DNA from: Monodelphis domestica
Taxonomy: Eukaryota; Chordata; Mammalia; Didelphimorphia; Didelphidae
NCBI RefSeq assembly: GCF_027887165.1
Contig: NC_077235.1
Span: 52,353,895 to 52,417,894, forward strand
Direction: 5' to 3'
Length of the DNA: 64,000 bases
Position 1 is the stretch's first letter; every line of letters begins with the position of its first letter. The notes under the pieces were generated by a model, which saw nothing but the letters and a program-made list of their open reading frames with translations, was not told the DNA's origin and searched no databases. Shown one piece after another: positions 44,096-55,859 of the stretch. Made by a program: the position numbers and the translations under genes.

Positions 44096-44499
44096 AAGGA
44101 CTCTTGTTCAGGTCCACATTAGATCAAAAGGCCTCCAAAAGTCCTTTCCGTGGGAGATTCTGGGGAACATGTAGGTGATGAACAAACCAAGTCAAATAGG
44201 CATCCCAGTTTGACTTCTTAGCATGCCTCTCCGAATGCTGAGGGTTCCAGATGCTCAAGGTCACCATGGGAGTCAGCCTCAATATCCTTCAGCTAAGACC
44301 CTGCCTTCTAATTGAAGGAGTCTTTGGGGAAGCTTCAGAACTCATCTAAAGTTCAGAATGATGAACAGGGACTCTTGTCCTGCTTTTTTTCCCCTCTTCA
44401 GTTTCCTTCCTTTCTTTATGGGTTACTTGGATCAATTTATTCCCTTCTGACTTTGCATATTGCATAGCCAAGTACTAGTTCACAAATCCCAAGCAGGAG

Positions 44500-44625
44500 C
44501 TGGGCCTTGGACGGGCCTGATAAAGCTCATGTTTCCAGAGAGGATGGAGAATATATTTATTGCTCACTTCAGCAGGGCTTCTGTTGAAGTCCAGTGTTGG
44601 TCAGCTCTCTTCGGGTGGTAGGAGG
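44500..44625. other. Possible conserved non-coding block
   Basis: Non-repetitive sequence around 'ctgataaagctcatgtttcc' with GATA-like and A/T-rich cores. Only comparative alignment could confirm it. Confidence 0.2.
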
Positions 44626-44859
44626 AGGGATTGGGAGGTGGGAGGGCACAGAATGAGGAAATGTGATGGGTGTCATGTTTTTAGGGGAGGTTGGATTCAG
44701 CATTGGAAATTCCAAAAGGCTAGGAAATAAACAAGGCTATGAAATAAAGAAGAAAATGTCTCTATAGATATAAAATAGGAAGGTTAGAGCTGTTTGAAGC
44801 TTAGTATGTATGTGTGTGTCCACTGTTAGTCAGAAACATTCGACTTAAATACTTAGCAT

Positions 44860-45010
44860 GTGGTGTAGTGAAAAGAGCATTAGATTTGGAGTCCTGGTTC
44901 TCCAAGCTCCAGGCCCAGCTGCCTCTTGACCAGCTGTAGACAAGTTATTCTCCCTCCCTGAGCTAGGGTTTTCTCATTAGTAAAATGAGGGTTTTGGACC
45001 AGATGACTTT
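44860..45010 (+). repeat. Mar1-type SINE
   Basis: 'tgtggtgtagtgaaaagagc', 'agatttggagtcctggttct' and 'ttctcattagtaaaatgagg' follow SINE order. Confidence 0.6.
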
Positions 45011-45019
45011 CAAACTCTT

Positions 45020-45175
45020 AACATTTTATTATTAAGCTTCTCCCACTCACTTTCAAAACCTTTTTTCTCCCAGGATAAAATCTAAATTCATGAGCTTGGC
45101 ATTCAAGGCCCTTTACAGCCTAGTCCTAATCGCCTTTTTCATTCTTCTCCTCCACAAATCCATTGCTTTAATTTT
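45020..45175 (+). repeat. L2 fragment
   Basis: 'ggataaaatctaaattcatg' then 'ttcaaggccctttacagcct' is a stretch of L2 ORF2 C-terminus. Confidence 0.6.
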
Positions 45176-45179
45176 CATC

Positions 45180-45560
45180 ACACTTTTAGTCAACAAGTAT
45201 TTATTATTAGCCTTTACTACATACCAGGTGCTGTGCTGATGATACAAAGAAAGGCAGAAAATCCTGGGGTCAGGAAAACTCAGGTTCAAATCTAGCCTCA
45301 GATTCTTGGTAAACTGTGACCCTGAGCAAGTCACTTCACTTCTGCCTGCAGGATAAGTCAAGGAGGACATGGAAATTTTGAAGCTAGATGATCCAAGACA
45401 GAGATTGGGAAGTGGGTTGGAGGAAAAGAAGACAATGAATTCTGCTTTGGCCATGATGACTGTTTGGTGGGAAATGCCCGCTAGGCATTTGGTGATGCAG
45501 GCCTGGAGCCTATCTAAAGATGGAGTCAGTCTAAGGGGGTTAGTGCCAACATGGCAGGGA
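45180..45560 (-). repeat. L2 3' region with SINE insert
   Basis: 'ctacataccaggtgctgtgc' and, after a SINE scrap at about 45262-45350, 'atgaattctgctttggccat' near 45435 are in reverse-complement L2 order. Confidence 0.5.
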
Positions 45561-46190
45561 CAGCCTTCTGGGCCCTCATAATTGCTCTAATACTTGTACA
45601 GTCTGGGCCACACCTGCTGTTGCTTAATATTCCTCCAATGGGAGGTGAGCTTTTTCTTTGATCCTTCTTAACCACCCCCAACCCAGCTCTTTGCTGGAAA
45701 TGGAGGCCCAAAGGCCAGCTTTGGGGGATGGGGATTTGCTAAAGGGCAGAGGAAAAAGGGGAGGGAAGGCCAGGCAGAGCTTTTTGCTCTTTGAATTCAA
45801 GGGAACCATCCAATTTCTGTGTGTTTGCTCTGTGGTTAAGCTCCTGTTCTATGTGTGTCTTGGATCTGTTTGGGCAGAGAACACATGTGTCTTTGATTAA
45901 CCTTTGGTTTGCTCCTTTGCTGCACTGAGCACAGTGCCCAATCCACAAACAGTGCTTAAAGGTGAGAAGCAGAGCTCAGGCTGGGCAGCAGCAGAGGCAG
46001 GGACTTTGGGAGGGAAAGCTCAAGAGGAGAGCCCCAGTGAAATGAGGATAGGTAAAACTTGGGCCCTTGGTGCTGCCATTATTACTGCTGTATGCTTTTG
46101 CCCATACATGCAGTAGGCCAGGCTTTGGGATGGCAGGGGTCTGGGCTGCTTAGCAGAGCACATGACAAGGCATCTTGCTCTTACCAGACA
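45560..46190. other. Unassigned
   Basis: No repeat recognised. Overlapping frames of 60-80 codons on both strands are not supported by splice sites or domains. Confidence 0.35.
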
Positions 46191-46280
46191 CCAGCAATTA
46201 ATATGTCCAGGCAGCAGCGGGTTGCCTCATGAATATGTTAATGTACCACATGACAGCTGTCTAATCTTGAGGGGATGGGA
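46190..46280. promoter_or_regulatory. Possible conserved enhancer-like block
   Basis: A short non-repetitive block has A/T homeodomain-like cores ('agcaattaatatgtccagg', 'catgaatatgttaatg') followed by 'cacatgacagctgtctaatc' with a CAGCTG E-box. This mix is common in deeply conserved enhancers. No alignment could be made. Confidence 0.3.
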
Positions 46281-46319
46281 AAGGCTCCCCCAAAAAACCT
46301 TTGCCAGGCTAGCTCTGGA

Positions 46320-46510
46320 GAAGCAGTGAGGCGTAGTGAGAAAAAGAGTTGGACTGGAATTCAGGCAACTTGGGTTTAAGGCCCAGCTCCACTGCTTACC
46401 AGCTGTGTGACGGTGGGCTCCTCTCTGAGCCTTAGTTTACTGTCTTTTTAGATGAGAAAAATCATTTAGAACATTGCCTACCTTTTGGTTTGTTATTGGG
46501 AAGATATTTA
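46320..46510 (+). repeat. Mar1-type SINE
   Basis: 'gttggactggaattcaggca', 'ccactgcttaccagctgtgt' and 'tgagccttagtttactgtc' are in SINE order. Confidence 0.6.
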
Positions 46511-46684
46511 GTAAACTTTAGGAAAGAAAGGCCATGATGGCTTTTCCTGGTGCCACTCCTGTAACACTTGTCCAACAGATCAAAGAGCACTAGCACCTCC
46601 CAAATCCAAGGCTCCTTCTTCCGTACTAAACTTACTGACTTTTCCCCATTGCCACTGGACAGATGGAAGCCAGGTAGTGTTTTT

Positions 46685-46834
46685 CTTTTACTTTATTTAA
46701 AATTTATTTATTTGTTTGTTTTTAAAATTTTTTCCATGTTTACATGATTCATTTTCTTTCCCTCTCCTCTTCCCTTCCCCCTCCCAGAGCCAACAAGCAA
46801 TTCCACTGGGTTGTACAAATGTTATCACTTAATA
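46685..46834 (-). mobile_element. 150-bp L1 3' tail with perfect 15-bp TSD
   Basis: On the minus strand this is the last 150 bases of L1 ('acaacccagtggaattgctt' then an A-rich tail). Identical 15-mers, ccaggtagtgttttt, flank it at 46670-46684 and 46835-46849. It is a severely 5'-truncated but otherwise textbook insertion. Confidence 0.85.
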
Positions 46835-47149
46835 CCAGGTAGTGTTTTTAAAAGGCAACAAGGAAAAGAATCGGGATAGGGCTTTGGAGTTCACTGATAA
46901 GGGAAGTCCCAGTTGAGAGAATTCCTTCTAATAGTACAGGTTGGCACCTCTTCTGCAGCTGCCAGGCTCAGGGAATTGCCTCTGAAGTCTTGAGATATGG
47001 AAGAATTCACCTAGGGTCATCCCTGTGTGGTAAAGGTAGGACTTCAGGCTGACTCTGCTTACAGGAAAGGCAATATGAGCTCTGTGGACCACAGTTTAGG
47101 CAGTGAATATGATGTGTGGACGTAGATGTTTCCTGGTTATTTCCTCCAG

Positions 47150-47570
47150 GGCAGGAACTGTTTGGGCCTTTCTTTGTATCTCCAGCCCTGAACATGGTTC
47201 CTGGCACTTAGTAGGACCTTAAGAAATACTTGTTGAATTGATTCCTACTTGTTCATCCTCATCATTTTATCTCTTGGCTCCTTGTCCTTGCACTATGATT
47301 ATCCCCCTTATGTGAAATACTTTCCTTCCTCAACTGAGGCTCTTAGTTGCCCTGACTACCTTTGAAAATCACCTTCTCCAGGATGCCATTTCCTGGTCCC
47401 CCAGCTGCTAGTTCCTTCTCAGAGATCTTCCATCTGTTCTTCATTCTATCTTATCTTTACCTCTTTATGTCCATGCTGGCTTCCCCATTAGAATGTAAGC
47501 TCTTTGTTTCCCTGGAATTTAGCGTGTTGCTGCCTGGCACATAGTAAATGCCAACTGACTGATCTAGCCC
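47150..47570 (+). repeat. Two L2 3' ends in series
   Basis: The first ends at 'ggcacttagtaggaccttaa' near 47202. The second runs from 'ctaccttgaaaatcacctt'-like sequence to 'ctggcacatagtaaatgcca' near 47534. Confidence 0.7.
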
Positions 47571-48289
47571 CTGGCCTTGAGACAGCTGTTGCCTTTGAAT
47601 GGATATTAAAAAGACCCATCATTGGACACAGTGGTCAGATATATAAGAGTTAGTCATTGTCCTTTGTTCATATTTAAAAACAACATATCATTTCCTGGGT
47701 GTTGGTGTTTCTCTGTATAAACCTGGGGGCTGGTGGACCAATTCTCCGAGTACCGAACTTGGTGGCAGGTCTTCTTAACCACAGGCCTTGTGCTCTATCC
47801 ACTAAGCTACCTCACTGCCTCTTGCACCTATGTGATATAGTATCCCAGAAAGCTAAGGTAGTATTAGACTACATCTAGATCTCGAATAAAAGAAATGATT
47901 GTTAGACTATGAACTCTTCAAGAGCAGGGACTGCTATCCTTTGTCTTTCTTTGCATTCCTAGTGCCTCTCTGGACCTTAGTTTCCTATCTCTAAACTGGA
48001 GGTTATAATAGTAGTTGTAGTGCCAGCCTCCCTTTCTGCATTTGAGGCTCCAAGGAGCCATCATGTAGCATGCCTTCTGTATTTTGTGAAACACCACAAA
48101 AATGTCAGTTTTATTAGAGTATTATTAGAGATCATCCTGGATGGTTGAAAAATATATCCCAGTGGGGACAACCTGGTGGCTAGGATGACAGGCACCTGGC
48201 CTACTACCTCCCCTGGTATGGGCTTTGTGGATAAACCTAGGCTCCCCTCCATGCCTGGCCTGAGTGAGGATAAGGCCAGGGAATAATAG

Positions 48290-48490
48290 CTGATGTTCCC
48301 ATAATGCTTTCTAATGTACAGAAGGGCTTTCCTCAAACAATCCTAGGGGATAGGAAGGGTGAAAATCATTTCCCCTCTTTTATAGACCAGGAAACTGAAG
48401 CTTAGAGAGGGGAAGGCCACATTACTAAATAACAGACCCCACAGGCCCTAAAGCCATATGTTCTGACTCCAAATTCAGTACCTTGAACCA
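48290..48490 (+). repeat. MIR-type SINE
   Basis: 'tatagaccaggaaactgaag' followed by 'cttagagaggggaaggccac' and 'ttctgactccaaattcagta'. Confidence 0.65.
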
Positions 48491-48604
48491 GCCCAGACCT
48501 CCTTGTAGCATAAGTAATCTACATTTGATTCCCTGAGGTCCAACGTTCTAACCTTTGCTTTTTGTTTTGGCACATGTGCCTGTGTGTGTTCTCGTTAATT
48601 GATC

Positions 48605-49140
48605 ACCAAATGTCAGAGCTGGATCTTAGAAACAAGCTGTTCCCACACCCTCATCTCACAGTGAGCCAACCAAGGCCTGGAAAGTTTGGGCCCAAGATCC
48701 CCTAGTCAGTCAGTGACCAAGAAGGGTCAAGAGCCAAGGTTTCCTGGTTGCTGGTCTAGTACTCCTTCCCTATGTCACACTGCTTTGTGCTGGGTCTGGC
48801 TCACCATTTAGTTCATGTTGCTGAAGGCAGAATGATGCAGTGGATAGAGCAACGAATTTATAGTCCTAGGTCCTGAGTTTGAATCCTGGCTCTACCACTT
48901 ACTCCTTAGGTGACCTCATGCAAGTCCCTTGCCCTCAGCTTCAATTTATTCATCTGTCAAATAAAGGAGTTAGTTGAGATGTTCTGAGGCCTCCAGCTCT
49001 AGATCTAAGATCTCAATGTGCAACCTTAGGCAACTTCCCTTGTTCTTCTCTGGGTCTCATTTTTCATGTCTATAAAATGAGAAGAGTGGACCAAATGACC
49101 TTGGAGTTCTCTGGCAGCTCTAGATTGCTGACCCTCTGTA
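48605..49140 (+). repeat. Series of three SINE relics
   Basis: 48605-48790 is Ther/MIR-like ('atgtcagagctggatcttag'). 48825-49020 is Mar1-like ('gtggatagagcaacgaattt', 'gtttgaatcctggctctacc'). 49020-49140 is the 3' half of another ('tttttcatgtctataaaatg'). Confidence 0.6.
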
Positions 49141-49149
49141 TTGAATTTA

Positions 49150-49765
49150 GAGTCAGAAGATATGGCTTTGGTGGCTGACCAAGGGAATTTCATTTACAGA
49201 GATCTGTCAAGTCTGGTGATGGTTTCTTGGAGGACTCTGGCAGCCCTGTGGGTGCTTGGGTTTTGCTATCTACAATCAGGATGATAGAGATATTGCTATA
49301 TTGTGTTTTTACCTGGGATGCTTGGGTGCCTTCCTTTCAGCTCTTGCTAATCTGTCTAGAAGCTGCTGCTTCCCTCTCCAACTGCCTCTTGGGATGAGGT
49401 GGCAGTCATGTTCACCATCTGAGCCTCTTTTTGCTTTAGAAAGAAAAGAAGGTAACAAGGACAACAACAACAAAGTCTTTGGCTATGGCCTTTCCCCCTG
49501 CAGTTTGAATGGCTTTCTGAGAGAACTAGTGACAAATTTGAATTTGGCTCTTGGATTTGTGGAGGAGGCCAGAGGCACACCAGGCAATCAATCAAATAAC
49601 TGGTACCTTTCCTCCTTTCCTGTCAGTGTGAGGTGGTCATCCCTGACTTTCCTCCTCTGCCATACTTCCCTTGGCTTGTCTCCTCTCTGTGTTCAGAGGG
49701 AAGCAGTGAAGTCATCCAGGTAAAGACCTTTCTGGCTCAACCTCTCCTTTAATAAGGACTATTTT
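49150..49765. other. Unassigned, with a 155-codon open stretch
   Basis: A plus-strand frame is open from 49256 to 49723 and ends just after a CAG|GTAAAG donor-like site at about 49718. No acceptor, domain or compositional signal supports it. A frame of this length is expected by chance in a window this size. Confidence 0.3.
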
Positions 49766-49769
49766 TGTC

Positions 49770-50010
49770 AATCATCAAGCTTTTACTAAGCATTTACTGA
49801 CTGTAGGCTTAGGTACTGGGGACATAAAGACAGAAGCAGGACAGGGCTTGCCCTTGAGGAGTTCTACACAAAATAAGTAGCTAACAACTGGGGAGATCTG
49901 GAAAGACCTGGACAAAAGTGTGGAGGGTGCGGAAATTCAGAGCGGTCTATGAGAAACAGCAATAGGCTAGTTTGTCTCAGAATATTTGACAGGGTGTAAA
50001 GTTTCAGTTT
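49770..50010 (-). repeat. L2 3'-end relic
   Basis: 'cttaggtactggggacataa' and 'ggcttgcccttgaggagttc' match the reverse-complement L2 3' end. Confidence 0.55.
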
Positions 50011-50239
50011 CTGTCCTAAGAACCTTATGGTAAAGTACTGCTAGGGTAGACAAGAAGATTGAGTCTCAAAGAGGCTAAGTCAATTGCTTAGGATCACATA
50101 GCTAGTGAAGTAATAGAGCTTACACTTGAAACCAGGGCTTCTGGCTCCAATTCCAGTGCAGAAAAATGTTTTCTGCCACAAGAAGCAAGTAGGCCAATTG
50201 GACAGGGCACTACAAGGAGGTTGAAATACCATGCTAACT

Positions 50240-50440
50240 TTTCTAAAGCACTTTTTAAGGCTTGCAAAACACTTTACACATATACTCTCATTAACCTTGG
50301 GAGGCAGGTGCTCTTATTCTCATTTTACACATGGGGAAACTGAAGTAAGCAGCAATGCTATTCTGAGGTAGGATTTAAACTCAAGGCTTCCTCTATCTAA
50401 GTCCAGCACTCTCTCCACTTTGCCACCTAGTTGCCTTAGA
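50240..50440 (+). repeat. MIR-type SINE
   Basis: 'cttgcaaaacactttacaca', 'cattttacacatggggaaac' and 'aggatttaaactcaaggctt' are in MIR order, ending at 'tgccacctagttgcc'. Confidence 0.7.
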
Positions 50441-50449
50441 AGCATTTCT

Positions 50450-51860
50450 CTTTTCCTAAAGGCAGTGGGGAGCCACTAAAGTCTATTGAGCAGAAAAGGA
50501 GGTTTCAAGTTCCTATAAGAATTAGAAGTCTCTGGCCTGTGGCTGTTCACTGTTTGCAAGATCCACACAATGGGATTTCAGAGCAGGGGAAAAGACCCAA
50601 ATCCTTAAGGATTCTTATACTTTTAATTTTGTGATAATGATAGAAAGGAGACAGCATAGTGATGGGAAGAGGCCCAGATCCTCACTTTTTGGCTAATTAG
50701 GTATGTGACTTTGGGCCAGCGACTTCCCTCCTCTGGGACTCATTTTTCTGATTTGTAAAATGAAAGGGTTGAACTGGGGGATTTCTAAGACCTTCTCTAG
50801 CCTAGCTTCAAATCTTTCAACTGTAAAAACAACTGAAACTACTCCTAGTGGGGAGAATGTCATCATTAGTATTTTGGCTACTGCATGATAAATTCTCTGG
50901 TCATGGGAACCCCTTGAAACTAAGAAAATTCCAAAAAGCCTTTCAGTCCTTGGCTCCCTCCTTGGCTTTCCATGGTGAAGGTGACAGTAGTGGCAGAAGG
51001 TACCAAGACTCATAGTGCCTCTAAACCCTAAACTGGGAGTCTATGGACACATTTCAAGGAGTCTGTGAACCTGGATGGGAAAAAATGGCCCTCTTTCTTT
51101 TTACTTACCCTGAATTGCAATGTAGCATTTTGTTCATTTATTTACAAATGTGATTCTGAGCAGAGCTCCCCAGGTTTTGCCATGCTACCAGAGGGGCCTA
51201 GGCCAATGCCCAGGATCAGAATCTTTGCTCTTGACCATTCTGAACATCCACAGATGTTCACTTTTTATGTGAGTCCTTTGTCTAATGGCAGACATCCTCT
51301 TGGATAAAGGGAAGCCCATTCAGTATTGCTCTTCTTGTGATAAATGGGGACAAAAAATAAAGGGAAGTGGCCACTAATGGTATGCTGGCTCCCATCATCT
51401 CTTGAGAAGGTAGACCATAGTGTCAGTGAGCAGAACTGGCTTCATAATGGGCCCCAAACCACCAAGACACACAATATTGGTCGTCACAATGCTATTGGAA
51501 TCATAATTCAGATTTCTCGGGTGTCAAGGTATGCGGTATGCTTTATATATGTTGTCTCCTTTGAGTCTAACAGTCCCTGTGAGAGGCAGCAGGGTCTAGA
51601 TAATGGCCTATCCAGAGCCTGGACTCTACTCCTTCCTCACCTCTTTCTCAGAATTCCTTATTTCCTTCCCTGAGCTCTACCTGTGATGGGAAGCTTTTTT
51701 TTTTAGCTCTGCCCCCACCCCTACCCCATGATCTTGTATCCTTCGACCTGTGTCTAAATGTATTTTCTCCCCTGATGGAATGAATATAAGCTTCTTGAGG
51801 GCCAAAACTATCTCACCTTTGTTTTTGTATTCGTTTAAGGGGCTTAATAACGTGCATGTT
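50450..51860. other. Mostly unassigned
   Basis: A SINE relic is visible at about 50685-50800 ('ctcatttttctgatttgtaa') and an L2 3' end at about 51740-51850 ('aatataagcttcttgagggc'). Nothing else could be assigned. Confidence 0.4.
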
Positions 51861-51869
51861 GATTTTTAC

Positions 51870-52175
51870 AGATGAAGAAATTGAAGCACAGAAAGGCTTA
51901 ACATTCTGGTCAAGATCACACAGCTGATCAATGAGGGAAGCAGGATGTGAACTTAGATCTTTCTGACTCCTAGGCTGGTACTCTAGCCTTCATCTCACCC
52001 TGCTTCTGCTACTTTCCAGCTTACAAAGTCCATTTAGAGCCATGATCTCCATTGGCTCTTCCTAGCAACCCTTGGAGGTAGGCAACTCAGGTATTCTTTG
52101 TTCCATCTAATAGATGAGGAAGCTAAGAGACAGACAGATGACTTCCTCAAATCCCACAGCTAGTAAATGTTAGTC
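51870..52175 (+). repeat. Two MIR-type SINE relics
   Basis: The first contains 'tttacagatgaagaaattga' and 'ggatgtgaacttagatcttt'. The second (from about 52025) contains 'tagcaacccttggaggtagg' and 'atgaggaagctaagagacag'. Confidence 0.65.
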
Positions 52176-53530
52176 ATCTAGAGTGGTTCTTGATGTCAAC
52201 AAACCCTAGGGCTTTTTCTTTTATGCCCCAACCACCTAATCTCCTCTTTAAGGAGAAGATTGGGGTGGAACAGTTGGAGGAAAAGACAAGGACACCGGAG
52301 AACTCTACTGAAAATCTGTGGAGATGAATCAAGTGTCATTCTAGGATATGTGGAGTACTTTAGACTTCCAGTTTCTGTGTTTTTTTTAAAAGAATGACCC
52401 AATTTGCCAGATTTTGATGACTTAATTTTTTGGATTTCTATTCTCCATCTCAACACTTTCCCCCTAGATTTTGGTGCATTCTAGGATTCTTCAAGGGTTG
52501 TCATGAGGATCCTTAAAGGCCAAAGGGTAGGGAGGGAAGTTGTTATTCTCTGGCTTAGGAAGTAGACTGAGAACTTATTGGAGGACACAGATGGCACTGC
52601 AAAGGTCCAAGGGGATTTGACATGTGATCCTGCTCTTGTAGCCCCCACCATTGCTTTTGGCCACTTCAAAATTGGCCTGTGTATCCAGGCATGCACTTGG
52701 GTAGCCACCATGCAGATGGGAAGTGGGGCGTGTGGGGCTTGGAGGGACCAGAGGTCCCTAAATGCTGCCTGGATCATTTAGTGCTCCAGGTGTGCCCTCC
52801 CCAGGAGTTCATGTGCTAAAATTGTGTCCTGGCTTAGGCCAGCTGGTCACTGTATATATAGTATCAAGGCAGCCTGGGGCCACACAAAGCATGGCTTTGG
52901 ATGTTTTTTCTCAATTCCTGACTTGAGATCCAGCAAATCAGAGCCAGGGCCCTTTTCTTTATGCTGGGCAGCAAGCAGAGATGGAATACCTGGGCACAGC
53001 TAAGAGGTTGGGCCGAAAGAGATGACCCCTGGCCAGAGGGCTCCCATTGAGCACTTATATGGTGGAGGACCCATCATCTCCATAAGCAAATGACAAGGCT
53101 TTCTGGGAGTGGCATAAGCAGGGGGGTGGCAGAATACGGGTTGGCTTACTCACTACTCTCACTGACCAAGGCTGCTGTAGCATTCCTCTCTAGGAGGCTT
53201 ACAGCTGCCTGGGGAAATGGTGGGACATGCATCCCGTTTAAACCCATCCTCTACAGAGCAGGTGAGTAAGGTTCAGGGAGACCTGTTTTGGAATATCAGA
53301 GTCAAGAGTCCGGTGCTCTGTCTGCCATATTGTGCCAGCTGGCATGAATGCATTTTTGGAATCTCTGGATTCCATTCCCCAATCCCACCTTCCCCTTCCC
53401 CCAGCCGCGGAGAACTCTACCTTAGTTAAAGGGATCTTATGTGTTATTTCACATTCTGAGGAATAGACATAATGATTTCAAGTAGATGAAGATCTTTCAC
53501 CTGCACCCTCTTATTGGGGGGGGCATAGAA
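52175..53530. other. Unassigned, largely non-repetitive
   Basis: No LINE or SINE is recognised. The block near 52770-52890 ('tgctccaggtgtgccctccc') could be conserved, but nothing in the sequence proves it. Confidence 0.3.
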
Positions 53531-53539
53531 TGTCAGAGT

Positions 53540-53680
53540 TGGAGAGGCACCTTGGGAAGTTTCTAGGCTAGCCTTCTGATTTTGTCCATGAGAAAATGGA
53601 GAAGCAGAGAGGGCAGGAAAGTGACTTAAGGAAAGTCACAGAGCTAAGAAAAGTAGAAGAGTTTAGGAGCCGCCATTTTA
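53540..53680 (+). repeat. MIR/Ther-type SINE relic
   Basis: 'atgtcagagttggagaggca' then 'ccatgagaaaatggagaagc' in the usual order. Confidence 0.45.
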
Positions 53681-53929
53681 CAAATGAGGAAGGTGAGGTA
53701 CAGAGAGGTTGTTGTGGCATCTCTTCATGTCTGGTGCTTTGTGCTTTGAAAATCTCCCCTGGCTGAGATGGGAACTTTCTGTATGAAATGACAGGAAGTC
53801 CAGGGGCTTGGGGAATGGCCTCCCAGTCCCAGGCCCCGCCAGGCTGAGGAGCCTCCGGGGCCAGCAGATTAGGAAATGGAGTTGCTGAGTGTTCAGGTCC
53901 CCGGTGAGTCGGTGAGTGCTGGATGAGCT

Positions 53930-54370
53930 TTTCACCTTGACTTTAAGAGCTCTCTGCTCTTAGCCATCCGCAGGAGGTGTGTCGGCATGAGAAGTGTGCC
54001 TGGGGAGCAGCTCGGAGCTTCGTAATAACAAGTGGCTCGGCTCGTTTGCCTTTTTGTTCTGTCTCCAGAACTTTCTCTCCCCTTTGGTTTCCAGCCTTTT
54101 AAGTAGAAGTCGGCAGGGGAAATGAGCGGATTCTCTTTCTGCGGCTGTTTTCTCCAGAACAAAGGTGGCTGGGGGACAGAAGGAAGAGGAGGGCTCACGC
54201 CGCGCCGCCTGCATGCCCCGGGAGTGTGGGCAAGTCCGATTTTGGTATGGGCTGAGAGCTAAGATTTCTTCCAAGGCATGCAAATCAGGAAGTTCTGATT
54301 TGTCTACTGCAGGCTGTTTCTTTAGGCACTGATGTATGAAATCCCTTACGAATTCTCCGATGAACACACT
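53930..54370. promoter_or_regulatory. Possible conserved regulatory block
   Basis: Non-repetitive sequence of raised GC and CpG relative to its neighbours. It includes an octamer, ATGCAAAT, at about 54279-54286 and a GC-rich stretch 'cacgccgcgccgcctgcatg' near 54198. A 135-codon minus-strand frame across it has no recognisable domain. An enhancer or minor promoter is possible. Confidence 0.3.
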
Positions 54371-54399
54371 GCTAATTGCATCCCCACCTGCTCTCCAGC

Positions 54400-55370
54400 C
54401 CCCTCCCCCCCCACCCCACCCCCACTCCGGAGGCAGCCTATAAATGTCCGTCTTTTGGAGATGGATGGTGACACATGCAGGATCAGCGATTCATAAAAGC
54501 TCGTTCCAGCCCTTGTCTTCAAGGCTCCTGGATTTCCCCTGACTGCTTTTGTGTAAGTGTAGTAGAAGTGGCGTCAGAATCCACCACCCTTCTTTCTCTG
54601 GCTCGAGCTCAGCAGCTCGGCTGGATTGGGGCTCAACACAAGCGTCTGCTCCAGCTGAATGGTGGTGGTGTGCGTCTGTGCCTTGTGTCTCTGTGCAGGG
54701 GCTGTGTGGACACACGTGTGTGGGGGGTAGGGGTTTAGGGTGCTTCTAGCTCTGGGGTGGGGGGCAGGATAACTGGCCAGAGAATCTGCTGCGGACTAGT
54801 TTCCCGAAGATCCATCGATCGAGGCGATGTTCCTGGTACAGTACACAGGTATAGTATGTGCTCTTGATTTTGCCAGAATGTTCCCATTTTTTCCCCAAAG
54901 GGCATCCCTCCTTTCTGTGCTCCAGGTGACCTGGACTGAGGGCTAACTAACGACCTCCCTGGCCCCGGCAAGGCATTCAGAACAGATGCCTTGTCGAGAA
55001 TTCTGGGTTTCTGGTGGCATTTTCCCCCATACCATAATTGTGCACGCTTCTCTGCTGTAGTCTGGTATTGCATTTCTCCTGTCTTATGACTGCAACTGGT
55101 AGTAGTAGGTGACACCCTTAGAAGTTTGCACAAAAGATTCCATGCTTTGGCATCCAGAGATGATGCCGAAGCACTTCTAGCTGTTGGATTGGTTTTGTTT
55201 CTTCTCCCGTTTTGGAACTCCTTGTGTTTGCTAATTGGTTGCTATAAATGTGAAATAGGTTTTAGAGCAAAAGAACTTGGAACTGGAACAACTCCAGAGC
55301 ACATCTGTAGCAGAGATTTATTTCCCTTTCCTCATGGCACCTGTGAAGAAGAAAGGTCAGCTTTGGTGTT
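54400..55370. other. Unassigned
   Basis: It starts with a C-rich tract (54400-54425). No repeat or gene is recognised; several 60-130-codon frames on both strands overlap each other without splice support. Confidence 0.35.
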
Positions 55371-55379
55371 GTGGTGGGG

Positions 55380-55535
55380 AGAAGGCTAGGCTTTGGGGCA
55401 GGAGACTGTCATTTATTGTGTGGGCAGGGCCTCCACCCACTTGGGCCTCAGTTTCCCCTGTGTGAAGTGAGATGATTGGGCTAGATGGTCCTTAAGGCTC
55501 CTTCCCAGCTCCTATGTCCTTGGATTCTTATGGTA
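55380..55535 (+). repeat. SINE 3' relic
   Basis: 'cttgggcctcagtttcccct' followed by 'gatgattgggctagatggtc' is the 3' half of a Mar1/MIR-type SINE. Confidence 0.55.
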
Positions 55536-55805
55536 AGAGCAAAAAGCCCCAAACTTTCTATTTTGACATCTGTAGTGGGTGTACCCCTACATGGCTCTGG
55601 TGGTTTCTCAAGGGTGGTCTTCGGAAGTCAAGAACCTCAAGGTTCTTTGGAAGAATGTTTGGTCTTAAAAGGGCTACAAGGATCTATGGACTCCCTCTCC
55701 CTCCATGGAAGTCCCAGCAAGTTTGGTTTTCCTGATGGAAGTCCAGTCCTTACATCTAGATGTTTGGATTCTTTTTCATATCCTTTATTTGATAGGACCT
55801 GTTTA

Positions 55806-55829
55806 CCCCACCCCACCCCACCCCACCCC
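55806..55829. repeat. (ACCCC)n short tandem repeat
   Basis: About five ACCCC units. Confidence 0.9.
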
Positions 55830-55859
55830 TTCCTGGTTTATTGTGCTTAAAAACTGCAC

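Noticed and set aside
49256..49723. 155-codon open frame ending near a donor-like site
   Set aside because: A rough estimate gives a few frames this long by chance in 64 kb over six frames. There is no acceptor, domain or compositional support.
53932..54367. Two overlapping minus-strand frames of 88 and 135 codons
   Set aside because: They lie in GC-raised DNA with no recognisable domain or splice sites. A regulatory block is the simpler reading.
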